A DNA stretch of 64,000 nt, taken from positions 62,001 to 126,000 of the forward strand of contig JBGQBO010000011.1 in assembly GCA_041494885.1 (NCBI GenBank), written 5' to 3'. The notes under the pieces were generated by a model. The model did not search any database and was not told the DNA's origin. It saw only the letters and a program-made list of their open reading frames with translations. The translations under genes were made by a program, and so were the position numbers. The DNA comes from JAIQFV01 sp041494885 (GTDB lineage: Bacteria > Acidobacteriota > Terriglobia > JAIQFV01). Positions 1-9,592 of the stretch are shown piece after piece (the stretch's first letter is position 1; every line of letters starts with the position of its first letter).

Positions 1-1
1 C

Positions 2-352
2 GATCCCAACAGTACGACGGTGGAGGTCTGGATCCAGGCGCCCAATGCCGGTCAGAAACTCAGGCCGGGCGAGACCGTGCAAGTTTCAATTGTAGCCGAG
101 GAAATCCCGAAGGCGATCGTTGTACCCGCGACGTCAATTTTGAACACAGGAGAGGGCATCACGTCGGTGATGGTGGCCGGGACCGATGGCCGCGCCCATA
201 TCCAGAAAGTAGTCGTGGGCATACGTCAGGGCAATGAGATACAAGTAACGCAGGGGCTCAAAACCGGTGAACGCGTGATTACGACCGGTGCTTATGGTTT
301 ACCGGACAACACCAAGATCAGGTTTGGAGATTCCTCCGGCCCCCAACCCTGA
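2..352 (+). CDS. RND efflux periplasmic adaptor, C-terminal part
   Basis: The gene enters from the left edge in frame 2, so only about the last 116 codons are present. The visible part has the beta-barrel and membrane-proximal features of HlyD/MexA-type membrane fusion proteins: LRPGETVQVSIVAEEIPKA, then a VVPATSIL strand, a valine-rich strand pair and the usual TQGLKTGERVITTGAYGLPD ending. In this family the adaptor is periplasmic and links an inner-membrane RND pump to an outer-membrane channel. The pump gene follows 60 bases downstream on the same strand, which supports one operon. The substrate cannot be read from this fragment. Confidence 0.85.
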   Translation, partial: DPNSTTVEVWIQAPNAGQKLRPGETVQVSIVAEEIPKAIVVPATSILNTGEGITSVMVAGTDGRAHIQKVVVGIRQGNEIQVTQGLKTGERVITTGAYGLPDNTKIRFGDSSGPQP

Positions 353-412
353 AGAGAGGCCGGGAACAGCCACGCGGAAAACACATTGCGGTGACAATTT
401 AGTCCTTCTTCC

Positions 413-3400
413 ATGAGCTCTCAAATCCCTGATCGCACGCCGAGAAATGGATCGAACGGGCAACCAGCTTTTTGGTTTGTGCGGCACTCCAAGCCGGTCC
501 TTTTTCTGATCGTGACGGTGGCCCTGGTCGGAGGCTACCTTGCGTTTACCGTCCCCATCTCGGTCTTCCCTGAAACCAATTTTCCTCGCATTGTGATCGG
601 TGTCGATATCGGAGTCATGCCGATAGACCAGATGCAGGTCTCGGTCACGCGGCCGCTTGAAGAGGCGGTCAACAGCGTCCCTGGACTGCAGAAGGTATGG
701 TCGATCACCAGTCGCGGAACCGCGGAGATTGATCTGTTCTTCAACTGGCAAGTGGACATGCTTCAAACGCTCCAGCTGGTGGACGCCACCCTGTCTCGCG
801 CGCAGCCCTTGCTCCCGCCCGGTGCCAGGATTGAGACTCACCGCCTGACGTTTGCCAGCTTCCCCATCATGGGCTACAGCCTGACTTCCGACAGAGTGCC
901 GCAGACCGAGCTCTGGGAGTTGGCGACTTACGAGTTGAAGCCACGGCTCAACCGCCTTGAAGGCGTCGCCACGGTGATCGTCCAGGGCGGCCAGCAGCCT
1001 GAATTTCAAATTACCCCCGATCCTGCCAAGTTACTGGCAACCAATGTGACGATTTCTGACCTTCTGGATTCAGTTCGGCGCACCAACCTGATCGAATCGC
1101 CGGGACTGCTGGAACAAAATCACCAGCTCTACCTCAGCCTGGTCAACGGACAGGTTCGCAATCCTGAGCACATCGCCGCGATCGTCGTTAAGACGACGCC
1201 CGCTGGAATTCCTATCCACATTGGAGATGTTGCCAGTGTGTCGCCTGCCGTAAAACCGGTTTACACCGTCGTGACCGCGAACGGCAAACCTGCTGTTCTG
1301 CTGAACATTAACCGACAACCGGACAGCAATACTGTACGGGTTGCCGAAAGCGTCCATGCGGAGATCACACAAATCCTCCGCACCCTCCCCCCCGGAGTGG
1401 AGCTGAAGCCCTTTTATGATCAATCCATCATCGTGAGCGAATCGATCAAGAGCGTGCGCGATGCCATTATCATCGGGCTGATCCTTGTTTCAGCCATCAT
1501 GGTGCTTTTTCTGCGCGATTGGGGGACCTCAGTAGTCGCCGGGTTGGTGATCCCGGTGACGGTGCTGGTCACCTTCATTGCGCTGAAGGTGTTCGGAGAA
1601 CACTTTGATCTGATGACCCTGGGTGGCCTGGCGGCAGCCGTGGGACTGGTGATTGACAACGCCATCGTGGTGGTGGAAAACATCGTGATGCATCGCGATT
1701 CCGGACAATACCGCCTTGAGGCGATCCAGAGCGCCCTCAAGGAAATCACGGCCCCGTTGGTGGGATCCACGATCACGCCGGTCGTTGTTTTCCTGCCACT
1801 GATCTCGATCGCTGGAGTTACAGGGATCTTCTTCCGGGCGCTCGCCGTGACCGTCGCGGCCTCCTTGTTTACATCACTCGCCTTGGCTCTGACCTGGACA
1901 CCTAATCTAAGCCAATACTTCATCCGGGAATCCCGATTACCCCACGAGCCGCTGCCGGGGTCCGGGCGAACGACAACAAAGAGTGAGACAGATCCGGCCC
2001 CAAGCGGGCACACGCTGACTTCTCAGGGAGAGGTGCTCGTCGGGCGGTATTTCGGTCACGTGGTCCGCTTTTATGAGCGATGCCTGCGGGTCGCGGTGAG
2101 GCGTCCATTTTGGATCATCGCCCTGAGCATTGTCTTGATTGTCAGTTCTTTTCTGTGCTACCGGTACCTGGGAACGGATTTGTTGCCCGCGATGGACGAA
2201 GGGGATTTTGTGCTGGATTACATTATGCCCGCCGGAAGCTCGCTTGAGGAAACCAATCGCGTGGTAACCCATGTCGAGCAGATGGCACGCTCCATGCCTG
2301 AAGTTGAGAACACGTCCCGGCGCACCGGATTGCAGCTGGGCCTGGCGGCCGTCACGGAAGCTAACACGGGAGACATTTCGGCTAAACTGAAGCAGCACCG
2401 CAGCCGGAGTATTGATGAGGTCATCGCAGAGATACGATCAAAGATCGCACAGCAGGAACCCGGCCTCGATGTTGAATTCATCCAGTTATTGCAGGACATG
2501 ATTGGAGATTTGACGGGCGCGCCCGAGCCCATCCAAATCAAGTTATTTTCTCAGGATTCTGAATTGCTGAGAAATTGGGCTCCGAAAGTAGCGGAAGCCA
2601 TCGGAAAGATTCCTGGCGTGGTCGACATCCTGGACGGGATTAACAATACGATCAGTGGGCCCGGCATCGCATTCCAGGTGGACCCCATGCTAGCCGCCCG
2701 ATCCGGATTCACTCCTGAAGAAGTGGCGACGGATGCAACCGCCATCCTCGAAGGAACGCCTGCCTCTGCTCCCGTGGTCGCCAATGACCGCTCCTACACG
2801 ATTCGCGTCCGCTTCCCGGCACGCAACCGGAGTTCGCTTGAGGCCATGAGCACTACCCTCCTGAACAGTTCCACCGGGAGAACGGCGACCTTGGGTTCCC
2901 TGGCTTCCGTGACAGAACTCCCTGGTCAGACCGAAATCCGCCGGGAAAATCTCCAGCGGGATGTGACGGTGACGGCTCGCCTGGAAGGGAGGGATTTAGG
3001 GAGCTCGATCGCGAAGGTACAAGAGGCGGTAGCGGGCCTTCAGCTCCCTTCCGGTATTCGCGTTGAGTATGGCGGCACTTATCAGGAACAACGGCGTTCA
3101 TTCCACGATCTTGCCATGGTGTTGGTCCTCGCGATTGTCCTTGTCTTTACGGTGTTGCTGTTTGAGTTCCGCAGTTTCGCTGCTCCGTTGTCCATCCTTC
3201 CGTCGGCCCTGCTTTCTACTTCCGGCGTTCTTTTCGCTCTTTTGATCACACGGACCACCTTCAACATCTCCTCCTTCATGGGACTGATCATGGTCGTCGG
3301 GATCGTGGCAAAAAACGGAATCCTGCTCCTGGACGCCGACCAGAGATACCGGGGCCTGGGACTTTCACCCGAGGAAGCGATGTTCCAGTCTGCGCGAAGA

Positions 3401-3604
3401 CGTTTGCGGCCCATTGTGATGACCGCCATGGCAACCGTGGCAGGTATGTTGCCTTTGGCGCTGGCATGGGGCGCGGGCTCTCAGATGCTTCAACCGCTGG
3501 CCATTGCTGTGATCGGCGGGGTCTTGATCTCGATGTTGCTGTCACTGTTGATCACTCCGACAGTGCACTTCTATCTGACTCGAGGGAGTGATCACCAAAA
3601 ATGA
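413..3604 (+). CDS. RND efflux pump, inner-membrane permease
   Basis: At 1063 residues this has the full length of an AcrB/CusA-type pump. A first membrane helix (about residues 28-48) is followed by a large periplasmic domain, a block of helices near residues 345-500, a linker, a second periplasmic domain and a final helix block. Such pumps use the proton gradient to expel substrates through the adaptor and an outer-membrane channel. Helix 4 reads VGLVIDNAIVVVENI, so the Asp-Asp pair of AcrB is Asp415-Asn416 here, leaving a single acidic residue at that position. The sequence seems closer to the general HAE-type pumps than to metal pumps, but substrate class is uncertain. No clear Shine-Dalgarno sequence precedes this ATG. 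Confidence 0.93.
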   Translation: MSSQIPDRTPRNGSNGQPAFWFVRHSKPVLFLIVTVALVGGYLAFTVPISVFPETNFPRIVIGVDIGVMPIDQMQVSVTRPLEEAVNSVPGLQKVWSITSRGTAEIDLFFNWQVDMLQTLQLVDATLSRAQPLLPPGARIETHRLTFASFPIMGYSLTSDRVPQTELWELATYELKPRLNRLEGVATVIVQGGQQPEFQITPDPAKLLATNVTISDLLDSVRRTNLIESPGLLEQNHQLYLSLVNGQVRNPEHIAAIVVKTTPAGIPIHIGDVASVSPAVKPVYTVVTANGKPAVLLNINRQPDSNTVRVAESVHAEITQILRTLPPGVELKPFYDQSIIVSESIKSVRDAIIIGLILVSAIMVLFLRDWGTSVVAGLVIPVTVLVTFIALKVFGEHFDLMTLGGLAAAVGLVIDNAIVVVENIVMHRDSGQYRLEAIQSALKEITAPLVGSTITPVVVFLPLISIAGVTGIFFRALAVTVAASLFTSLALALTWTPNLSQYFIRESRLPHEPLPGSGRTTTKSETDPAPSGHTLTSQGEVLVGRYFGHVVRFYERCLRVAVRRPFWIIALSIVLIVSSFLCYRYLGTDLLPAMDEGDFVLDYIMPAGSSLEETNRVVTHVEQMARSMPEVENTSRRTGLQLGLAAVTEANTGDISAKLKQHRSRSIDEVIAEIRSKIAQQEPGLDVEFIQLLQDMIGDLTGAPEPIQIKLFSQDSELLRNWAPKVAEAIGKIPGVVDILDGINNTISGPGIAFQVDPMLAARSGFTPEEVATDATAILEGTPASAPVVANDRSYTIRVRFPARNRSSLEAMSTTLLNSSTGRTATLGSLASVTELPGQTEIRRENLQRDVTVTARLEGRDLGSSIAKVQEAVAGLQLPSGIRVEYGGTYQEQRRSFHDLAMVLVLAIVLVFTVLLFEFRSFAAPLSILPSALLSTSGVLFALLITRTTFNISSFMGLIMVVGIVAKNGILLLDADQRYRGLGLSPEEAMFQSARRRLRPIVMTAMATVAGMLPLALAWGAGSQMLQPLAIAVIGGVLISMLLSLLITPTVHFYLTRGSDHQK

Positions 3605-3670
3605 TCGTCCGGGCTTGCATCCGGGGCAGTCTCTTAACTTACAGTTCGCTTAAATCCGAGGGAGGATATT

Positions 3671-4711
3671 ATGAGAAATCGCTGTATCAGAATGGTTTTC
3701 GTTTGTCTCATTTTGGGGTTGTTGACCAGCATTCCTGCTATCGCTTCTCCAAAGGAGGAATACCAGGTCCTCAAGAAAATTACGCTGGGTGGAGAGGGGG
3801 GATGGGATTATCTCACGGTGGACAGCGGCGCACACCGGCTTTATATATCACGGTCCACACGGGTCATGGTCGTGGACCTGGATACCAATACCGCAGTGGG
3901 AGAGATTCCTAATACCGCGGGCGTGCACGGCATAGCCCTCGTTCCGGAACTGGGCCGTGGATTCACGAGCAATGGCCGGGAAGCCTCAGCAACCATCTTC
4001 GATTTGAAGAGTCTCAAACCCATCGGTTCGGTCAAAACCGGAGACAATCCGGATGCGATTATCTATGATCCCGCTTCCAAGCGGGTTTTCACTTTCAACG
4101 GGAGAAGCAAAGACACGACGGCGATCGATGCCGCCGGCGGAACGGTGGCGGGCAATATTCCCCTGGGTGGAAAACCGGAATTTGCCGTTGCCGATGGGAA
4201 TGGCCAGATCTTTGTCAACCTGGAAGACAAGAGTGAGGTCGCAGTGCTGGATTCCCAGAAGCTCACCTTGAAATCCCGCTGGCCTCTGGCGCCTTGCGAG
4301 GAACCCTCCGGTATGGCCATGGACAAGCAACATCGCCGCCTCTTCATCGGTTGCAGGAACAAGATGATGGCGGTGATGGACGCTGAGAATGGAAAGGTGG
4401 TCGCTACGTTGCCCATCGGGACGGGAGTCGATGCCAATGTTTTTGATCCCGATACCCAACTCGCTTTCAGCTCCAATGGCGACGGGACCCTGACCGTTGT
4501 GCATGAAGATGCCCCCGACAAATTCAGTGTAGTTCAGAATGTCGAGACGGCGCGCGGGGCACGCACCATGGCTCTCGATCCCAAGACACACAACATCTAC
4601 CTCGTCACGGCCCAGTTCGGGCCTCCGCCCGCCGCAACACCGGAGCAGCCCCGGCCGCGACCCAGCCTTGTGCCCGGATCGTTTGAACTCCTGGTGGTGG
4701 GAAAGCGCTGA
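3671..4711 (+). CDS. secreted YncE-family beta-propeller protein
   Basis: This 346-residue protein starts with a signal peptide (basic MRNRCIR, a hydrophobic core, then PAIAS). The rest consists of repeated propeller-blade units, for example YLTVDSGAHRLYISRSTRV, VFTFNGRSKDTTAIDAAGG and RRLFIGCRNKMMAVMDAENG. YncE-type seven-bladed propellers are periplasmic or secreted and act as binding platforms; a ligand cannot be assigned. The start is supported by GGGAGG seven bases ahead of the ATG. It lies 66 bases after the RND pump on the same strand, so it may share that transcript. The C-terminus carries a Pro-rich stretch (PPPAATPEQPRPRP). Confidence 0.88.
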   Translation: MRNRCIRMVFVCLILGLLTSIPAIASPKEEYQVLKKITLGGEGGWDYLTVDSGAHRLYISRSTRVMVVDLDTNTAVGEIPNTAGVHGIALVPELGRGFTSNGREASATIFDLKSLKPIGSVKTGDNPDAIIYDPASKRVFTFNGRSKDTTAIDAAGGTVAGNIPLGGKPEFAVADGNGQIFVNLEDKSEVAVLDSQKLTLKSRWPLAPCEEPSGMAMDKQHRRLFIGCRNKMMAVMDAENGKVVATLPIGTGVDANVFDPDTQLAFSSNGDGTLTVVHEDAPDKFSVVQNVETARGARTMALDPKTHNIYLVTAQFGPPPAATPEQPRPRPSLVPGSFELLVVGKR

Positions 4712-4733
4712 CGGTGGTCACGCCACACGACGC

Positions 4734-5118
4734 CGGAAATGAAGATTCTAAATTGCGGATTTCAGATTCCGGATTGCGGATTGTGAAACCATGACGGCTC
4801 GCGAGTGCGAAGTTCAGATTGCAGAATGCGGATTTCAGCTTGGGGATTTCGGATTGGGAATATAGCCTGAATTTCGAAGTCCTCGAGCACTTTCGCCACG
4901 GCGGGAGGATCCCGCGCTGCCGTATCAAATATCTTTGTGCAAAGGTAGAGACTCGACGTTTCAAATTCTAAAGTCACTAATCTCAGATCTGAAATCTGAA
5001 ATTTGTATTTCCCGTACCTCAATCTGAAATCCGCAATCGCGGATCGTCCTTATTTCACAATCCGCAATCCGCATTCTGCAATCCGAAATCTGTATTCCCC
5101 AATCCGAAATTCGCAATT
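4734..5118. repeat. word-like low-complexity repeat tract
   Basis: This stretch between convergent genes holds many imperfect copies of GCGGATTTCAGATTCCGG-like words at 4740-4795 and 4805-4862, and their reverse complements (AATCCGCAATCCGCATTC) at about 4965-5118. The two groups face each other and could fold into one long imperfect hairpin. Reading frames across it look like translated repeat rather than protein. No gene is seen. Confidence 0.75.
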
Positions 5119-5120
5119 GC

Positions 5121-5891
5121 TTAATCAATCACCCGCCGGTAGAAACCCGACAAACCGAGCCACGTAAAGAGCACGAGGCTCACGGTGAGACCCGTCAGGA
5201 TCCAATGGAGGGGCATGTGGGGAACGGTCGGCGTGATCGCGGCTCGCAGCCCCTCCGCCATGTACACGAGCGGGTTGAGGAGGACCAGCTTTTTCATCAA
5301 GGGGATTTGGGAGAGCGCCACCCATGGATAGTACGTGCAGCCAAAGAAAATGATGGGGGCCACGATGAGCGAAAACATCAGTCCCACCTTTTCCGGCTTG
5401 ATGTAACTCCCGATCATCAAACCGAGCGAGGAAGACACCAGTCCAATCAGAATGGCCAGTGCGATCGTCAATTCCCACTGGCGCAGATTCAGGCTCACCC
5501 CCCCGTGCAGCATCACCTTGGCCAGCGGTAATACAAGCAACCCCGAGAGGATGGAATGAAGGGTCCCCATGACCATTTTCTCGAGGGCGATAAAATGCAC
5601 GCCGATGGGTGACAGCACGCGATCCTCAATCTCTTTCGTGTACCCCAAATCCAAGACCAATGGCAAGGTCACGGCTTGCATGCCCGCGAACAACATCGTC
5701 AAGGCGGTCACCCCCGGAACGAGGATTTCCTTGAACCCGCTCGTGACCAGATTCATTCGGCTCATCACATTCCCGAAGATAAACAGGAGAAACATGGGTT
5801 GAGCGAGCGTCCGCACAAGAAAAGACGTGATGTCGCGGGCCGCCACCAGCGTGTCGCGACGCATCAGGGCCAGAAAGGTGATCAGGTTCAT
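5121..5891 (-). CDS. ABC-2 type transporter permease (DrrB-like)
   Basis: This 256-residue integral membrane protein has about six helices in the ABC-2 arrangement, with an FGNVMSRMN loop near the N-terminus, a GTLHSILSGLLVLPLAKVM segment and the family-typical VAPIIFFGCTYYPW motif in the second half. It forms the membrane channel for the ATPase encoded just upstream; the two genes overlap by four bases and are surely co-transcribed. DrrAB-type exporters move drugs, lipids or polysaccharides outward, and the cargo cannot be inferred here. The gene ends directly against the repeat tract at 4734-5118. Confidence 0.92.
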   Translation of the reverse strand: MNLITFLALMRRDTLVAARDITSFLVRTLAQPMFLLFIFGNVMSRMNLVTSGFKEILVPGVTALTMLFAGMQAVTLPLVLDLGYTKEIEDRVLSPIGVHFIALEKMVMGTLHSILSGLLVLPLAKVMLHGGVSLNLRQWELTIALAILIGLVSSSLGLMIGSYIKPEKVGLMFSLIVAPIIFFGCTYYPWVALSQIPLMKKLVLLNPLVYMAEGLRAAITPTVPHMPLHWILTGLTVSLVLFTWLGLSGFYRRVID

Positions 5892-6871
5892 TCCCGCAAT
5901 CCTTTCCCCGTCAGAAAGATGAAGACATTTTCAAGGGTGGGATGCGAAACCCGCACATCGAGGAGCTCGCATTGATGATCTTCAACGATGGAGACCAATC
6001 GTGTCAGCAGTTTCGAGCCCGGCGTGACGTAGAGCCGGACCATCCCGTCAAGCGGCTCCACGCGCTGCACTTCAGGAATGGCTTCCAGCGTCGCCAGCAA
6101 GGGCGGGCTGTTTGAGGGCATGTGCATCTCAATGACTTCGCCGCCGGGGATCATTTTTTTCAGATTCCCGGGAGTATCCAGCGCAATAATCTTTCCGTGG
6201 TCGAGGACGGCGACGCGTTGACAGAGCTCGTCGGCCTCTTCCATGTGATGCGTGGTGAGGATCACGGTCAGGCCTCTGCGGTTGAGATCCTTGATCTTCT
6301 CCCAGATCAGGAGCCGGGACTGCGGATCGAGACCGACCGTCGCCTCGTCGAGAAACAGAATTTTGGGATCGTGCATCAGCGCGCGAGCAATCATAACGCG
6401 CTGGGTCATGCCCCCTGACAATCGATCGATACGATCGTTCGCCCGATCCTTGAGCTGGAGCCATTCCAGCATCTCATCCGCTCGCTCTTCGCGAGCCTTC
6501 TTGGGAAGGCCAAAATACGCTGCGTGAAAGGTGAGATTCTCGCGGACCTTGAGACTGAGATCCAAATTCATCTTTTGGGGGACCACGGCAATAATCTGTT
6601 TGGCCCGGATAGGTTCCCGCGCCACGTCAATTCCAGCAATCAAGCCGGTCCCCTCGGTCGGAATGATACGAGTGGTCAGGATTCCAATGGTGGTCGTCTT
6701 GCCCGCCCCATTGGGTCCAAGCAGGCCAAAAATTTCTCCCTCGTTGACCGTGAAGTTGATCCCATCCACCGCGGTGACGGTCTTGGGCCCGCCGGACTTT
6801 CTTGCGGCCCGCCCCGAATTAATTGAAAAAATCTTTTTCAGATTTCTAACTTCCAGGATCGGCGGCATCAT
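5888..6871 (-). CDS. ABC transporter ATP-binding protein (DrrA-like)
   Basis: This 327-residue protein has a complete ABC domain: Walker A GLLGPNGAGKTTT, Q-loop VVPQKMN, signature LSGGMTQRV, Walker B KILFLDEATVGLD and switch histidine in ILTTHHMEEAD. A C-terminal extension after about residue 235 resembles the DrrA accessory region. It should power the ABC-2 permease encoded downstream with a four-base overlap. An insertion after the first strand (SGRAARKSGGPKT) lengthens the N-terminal part compared with minimal ABC domains. Confidence 0.95.
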   Translation of the reverse strand: MMPPILEVRNLKKIFSINSGRAARKSGGPKTVTAVDGINFTVNEGEIFGLLGPNGAGKTTTIGILTTRIIPTEGTGLIAGIDVAREPIRAKQIIAVVPQKMNLDLSLKVRENLTFHAAYFGLPKKAREERADEMLEWLQLKDRANDRIDRLSGGMTQRVMIARALMHDPKILFLDEATVGLDPQSRLLIWEKIKDLNRRGLTVILTTHHMEEADELCQRVAVLDHGKIIALDTPGNLKKMIPGGEVIEMHMPSNSPPLLATLEAIPEVQRVEPLDGMVRLYVTPGSKLLTRLVSIVEDHQCELLDVRVSHPTLENVFIFLTGKGLRE

Positions 6872-6886
6872 TCAACTCCGGTGGGC

Positions 6887-7142
6887 AGTGAGCAGTGAGA
6901 AGGGGCAGTGTGCAGTGGACAGTGGGCGGTGTGCAGTGGGCAGTGGGCAGTGAGCGGAAAAGAGCGGGAATCATTGCCAATTCCCTCTTGAACGACCATA
7001 AACAGCCATTGAATCGTGCCCCTGGTGATGTGTTTCTGATTCCCTTCATGTTATGGTTCAAATTTCCGTTCAATACTTCGCTGCCGTTCACCGCCCACCG
7101 CCCACCGCCCACTGTCCACTGCCCACTGCTCACTGCTTCACC
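6887..7142. repeat. inverted pair of GCAGTGGGCAGTGAG-type repeat arrays
   Basis: Bases 6887-6957 repeat words such as GGGCAGTGAGCAGTG, and bases 7088-7141 carry the reverse complement (CCACTGCCCACTGCTCACTG). About 130 unrelated bases separate the arms. Transcription from either side would give a long imperfect stem. The element fills the gap between the start of the ABC ATPase gene and the end of the TPR gene, both on the minus strand, so any promoter for the ABC operon must lie in or beside it. Confidence 0.8.
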
Positions 7143-8279
7143 TTAATGACCCAGCTCGCTCAACGCCTTCTTGGCGGCCTGCTGAAATGGACCGGGCATT
7201 TTTGCCGCCCGGGACAGGTAGTTTTGGGCCTCGCTGTCCTTCCGAAGCTTGGCCAGCGCAAAGCCCAGCCGATAAAGGATGGTCTGATCTTCCCCCAGCA
7301 GCTTATAGGCAATTTCCAGATCCGGAAGAGCCTTCGCGTATTGTCCCGACTTCATGTCAAGGTATCCCCGTAAACCATGAGCGGTTCCGCGGAGGTAGTT
7401 CTTGCGCTTGGTCCAGTCCGCCTCGCTTTCCCCCGGTGGGACCGGTTTTGATTCCAATGCATCCGCAAGCTCGATCGCCCTGCGAATCAGTTCCGCAGTC
7501 TCTTTCGACTTAGCTCGGTCTTCAATCTGCAGATCAGCCAGGAAGACCCGCATGTCCAGATTGTCCGGATTTGCCTGGATGCATTTCGCGGCGTTCTCGG
7601 CACTTCGGGCGAGATCACGCTTTTGAAGATAGGTCACAGCGATGATCGAATACGCGCTGCAGATTTGAGGAGAGTCAGAAAATTCCCCGACAAACTTCTC
7701 CAGGTCGGCGATCTTCTTGTCACCGTTGGATTCCTGGTACGCCGCTTGCAAAACCCCATACTCTTTTTGCTGTCGCGCCGCATCATAAAGCGCCTTGGCG
7801 TCGGCCTGGATGCGGGTTCGATCCTGATCGCTCAGCGTTCTGCCAGCATTCGCCGCATCCAGGTTTTTTGCCAGATTCTGGTATTGCTTCGCATATTCCC
7901 AGGATTTTTCAAAAAGGCTTGGCTGTTCGAGCGTGGCATTGATGGCGAGAGGCAGGACGTCGACGTCGTTGGGCTTAACCGCCAACACCTTCTCGGCGTA
8001 TTCAATCACCTTACTCGAGTTCTTCAATTGTTGATACGCATAGACGTACAGTTCGTTCACGTCCGGCACTTGAGCCATGGGCGGGAACTCCTTGACGAAC
8101 TGATCCAGCAACGAAACACGTTTCGCGGCATCGGGTTCGTTTTCCACCGCGCGCAAGGCCCTGTCTTCCGAGGATCCGGCCAATATGGCCGGGACCGATG
8201 GTTGAGACTGGGGAAACGTCTTCGCCGTGAATGACAATGCCAGGGCCATGAAAACCATGCCCATGTAGTTACGATTCAT
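7143..8279 (-). CDS. secreted TPR-repeat protein
   Basis: The 378-residue product begins with a signal peptide (MNRNYMGMVFMALALSFTAK) and continues as helical repeats of tetratricopeptide type, for example VYAYQQLKNSSKVIEYAEKV, AYSIIAVTYLQKRDLARSAE and LPDLEIAYKLLGEDQTILYR. TPR solenoids hold protein partners; no enzymatic domain is visible. The N-terminus suggests a periplasmic or membrane-anchored location. It is transcribed in the same direction as the ABC exporter but is separated from it by the inverted repeat array, so co-transcription is doubtful. Confidence 0.85.
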   Translation of the reverse strand: MNRNYMGMVFMALALSFTAKTFPQSQPSVPAILAGSSEDRALRAVENEPDAAKRVSLLDQFVKEFPPMAQVPDVNELYVYAYQQLKNSSKVIEYAEKVLAVKPNDVDVLPLAINATLEQPSLFEKSWEYAKQYQNLAKNLDAANAGRTLSDQDRTRIQADAKALYDAARQQKEYGVLQAAYQESNGDKKIADLEKFVGEFSDSPQICSAYSIIAVTYLQKRDLARSAENAAKCIQANPDNLDMRVFLADLQIEDRAKSKETAELIRRAIELADALESKPVPPGESEADWTKRKNYLRGTAHGLRGYLDMKSGQYAKALPDLEIAYKLLGEDQTILYRLGFALAKLRKDSEAQNYLSRAAKMPGPFQQAAKKALSELGH

Positions 8280-8408
8280 TCCGCCTCCCTTCGCCGACGG
8301 GATTAGAGTTCATGGAGCATCCTTTATTCCCTCAGCAGAGCAGATTCTGTCCGGAGAAACAAAATTGTTTTAAACTTTTGATCGGCCTGCCTTCTCCCCG
8401 GACGTGCC

Positions 8409-9341
8409 TCATCCCTCATCCATTCCCCCCGGTTCTCCAAGCTGGATTGAGAGGTCATAAGAACGTGAGGACAGCGACTTTTGGACAGCCTCACGATACT
8501 CCCGGCCCTCGAAATAACTGCTGAGGCGCTTATGGAGGGGACACACCATCACTTCAGGAACCCACTTGACACGGATTTGACGTTGGACATCGACCAGCTT
8601 GCCTTCCGCGATCGCATGGGACACTACGTCGATCGGGTACCGGGCCAGGTCCCGAACCATGGCCAGCAATTCTCCCTGACGCAGGGGATCGATGAAGTAG
8701 TACTCATCCCGATATATGATGGCATTGTGGATGTATTGCGGATGATTGATCAATCCGTCCCGTCGGAGCTCGCCTCCAAGCCGGACAAGAAACTCGTGGC
8801 ATTTTCGACCCAGCCCCAACCCGGGATGTTCCTGTCCCGGGAGTTGCGGTCGCTCCGCGGAAAAGGCAGCTCTCGGATTCTGCATCATGGCCCAATTAAT
8901 AGCAAGCATCTCGAACAGACTTTTCGAGGAGGATGATCCCATGGCGGCAGGGATCTCCAACCGCGTCAAAGCGAGTCGGAGTTCAATCATTTTGACCGGC
9001 TCGGGACCCGAATCGTCAAACACAATGAGACGGTGCTCATCGGGCTCCACGCACAACATTTCAAGCCGTGGATTGAAAATCCCTTTCTTGACCATTGCCG
9101 ACAGGAAGCTCGTGGATGCGAGACGGTCATGGACTTCGTCGAGAGTAAAACGGTCCAGAAACAGGCTTGGCCCTATGGCCTGAGGCAACTGACTGAACAT
9201 CTCCGCCTCAGATAGAGCAAAGGAATCCTGAGGATGGGAGACCGGAACTTTCTCATGTTTCTTGTCGGTCACCTCGGAACCTGGAGGCGTGGAGGGAGAC
9301 GAATCTTTCATGCTGTCATTGACCCCCTGAACACGGGCCAT
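8409..9341 (-). CDS. conserved-looking hypothetical protein
   Basis: I do not recognise this 310-residue protein. The first 40 or so residues are polar and likely disordered (SSPSTPPGSEVTDKKHEK); the rest is a mixed alpha/beta globular sequence with no signal peptide or membrane segment. There are two Cys, at LEMLCVEP and VMVCPLHK, and a His/Tyr-rich stretch (NHPQYIHNAIIYRDEYYF). Coding character is good throughout. An internal ATG at 9309-9311 is preceded by a weak purine-rich site (AGGGGG) and could be the true start. It stands alone, 130 bases before the TPR gene. Confidence 0.7.
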   Translation of the reverse strand: MARVQGVNDSMKDSSPSTPPGSEVTDKKHEKVPVSHPQDSFALSEAEMFSQLPQAIGPSLFLDRFTLDEVHDRLASTSFLSAMVKKGIFNPRLEMLCVEPDEHRLIVFDDSGPEPVKMIELRLALTRLEIPAAMGSSSSKSLFEMLAINWAMMQNPRAAFSAERPQLPGQEHPGLGLGRKCHEFLVRLGGELRRDGLINHPQYIHNAIIYRDEYYFIDPLRQGELLAMVRDLARYPIDVVSHAIAEGKLVDVQRQIRVKWVPEVMVCPLHKRLSSYFEGREYREAVQKSLSSRSYDLSIQLGEPGGMDEG

Positions 9342-9592
9342 GGTGGATTGATAAGATTAGATCAAGGTTGCACAACCGGAGCTTATGGTTTCATAGCCTT
9401 TCCTTGATTGCAAGCCCTAGAATCAACCCCTCCCGAGGCAGGTGGATTTCCGGTTTCCCATAGATTTGAAAAATCTTTGGGGGGGTGATATGCTTCGACC
9501 GGGTTATGAGTTTATTACTACTGAAGGCAGTACAGAGAGGCGTTCGAGTCGAAACTCCGACCACACTATAGAAAGGCGGAACACCACGCAAT

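Noticed and set aside
299..1009. Long minus-strand frame opposite the RND pump
   Set aside because: It mirrors the codon pattern of the clear RND gene, is rich in Arg/His and has no family features.
4734..5118. Possible CRISPR array at the repeat tract
   Set aside because: Words are short, imperfect and contiguous; there are no evenly sized unique spacers and no cas genes.
6846..7133. Frames made of SGQWTVGGG-type residues at the GCAGTGGG arrays
   Set aside because: They are translations of the DNA repeat, on both strands, with no real protein character.
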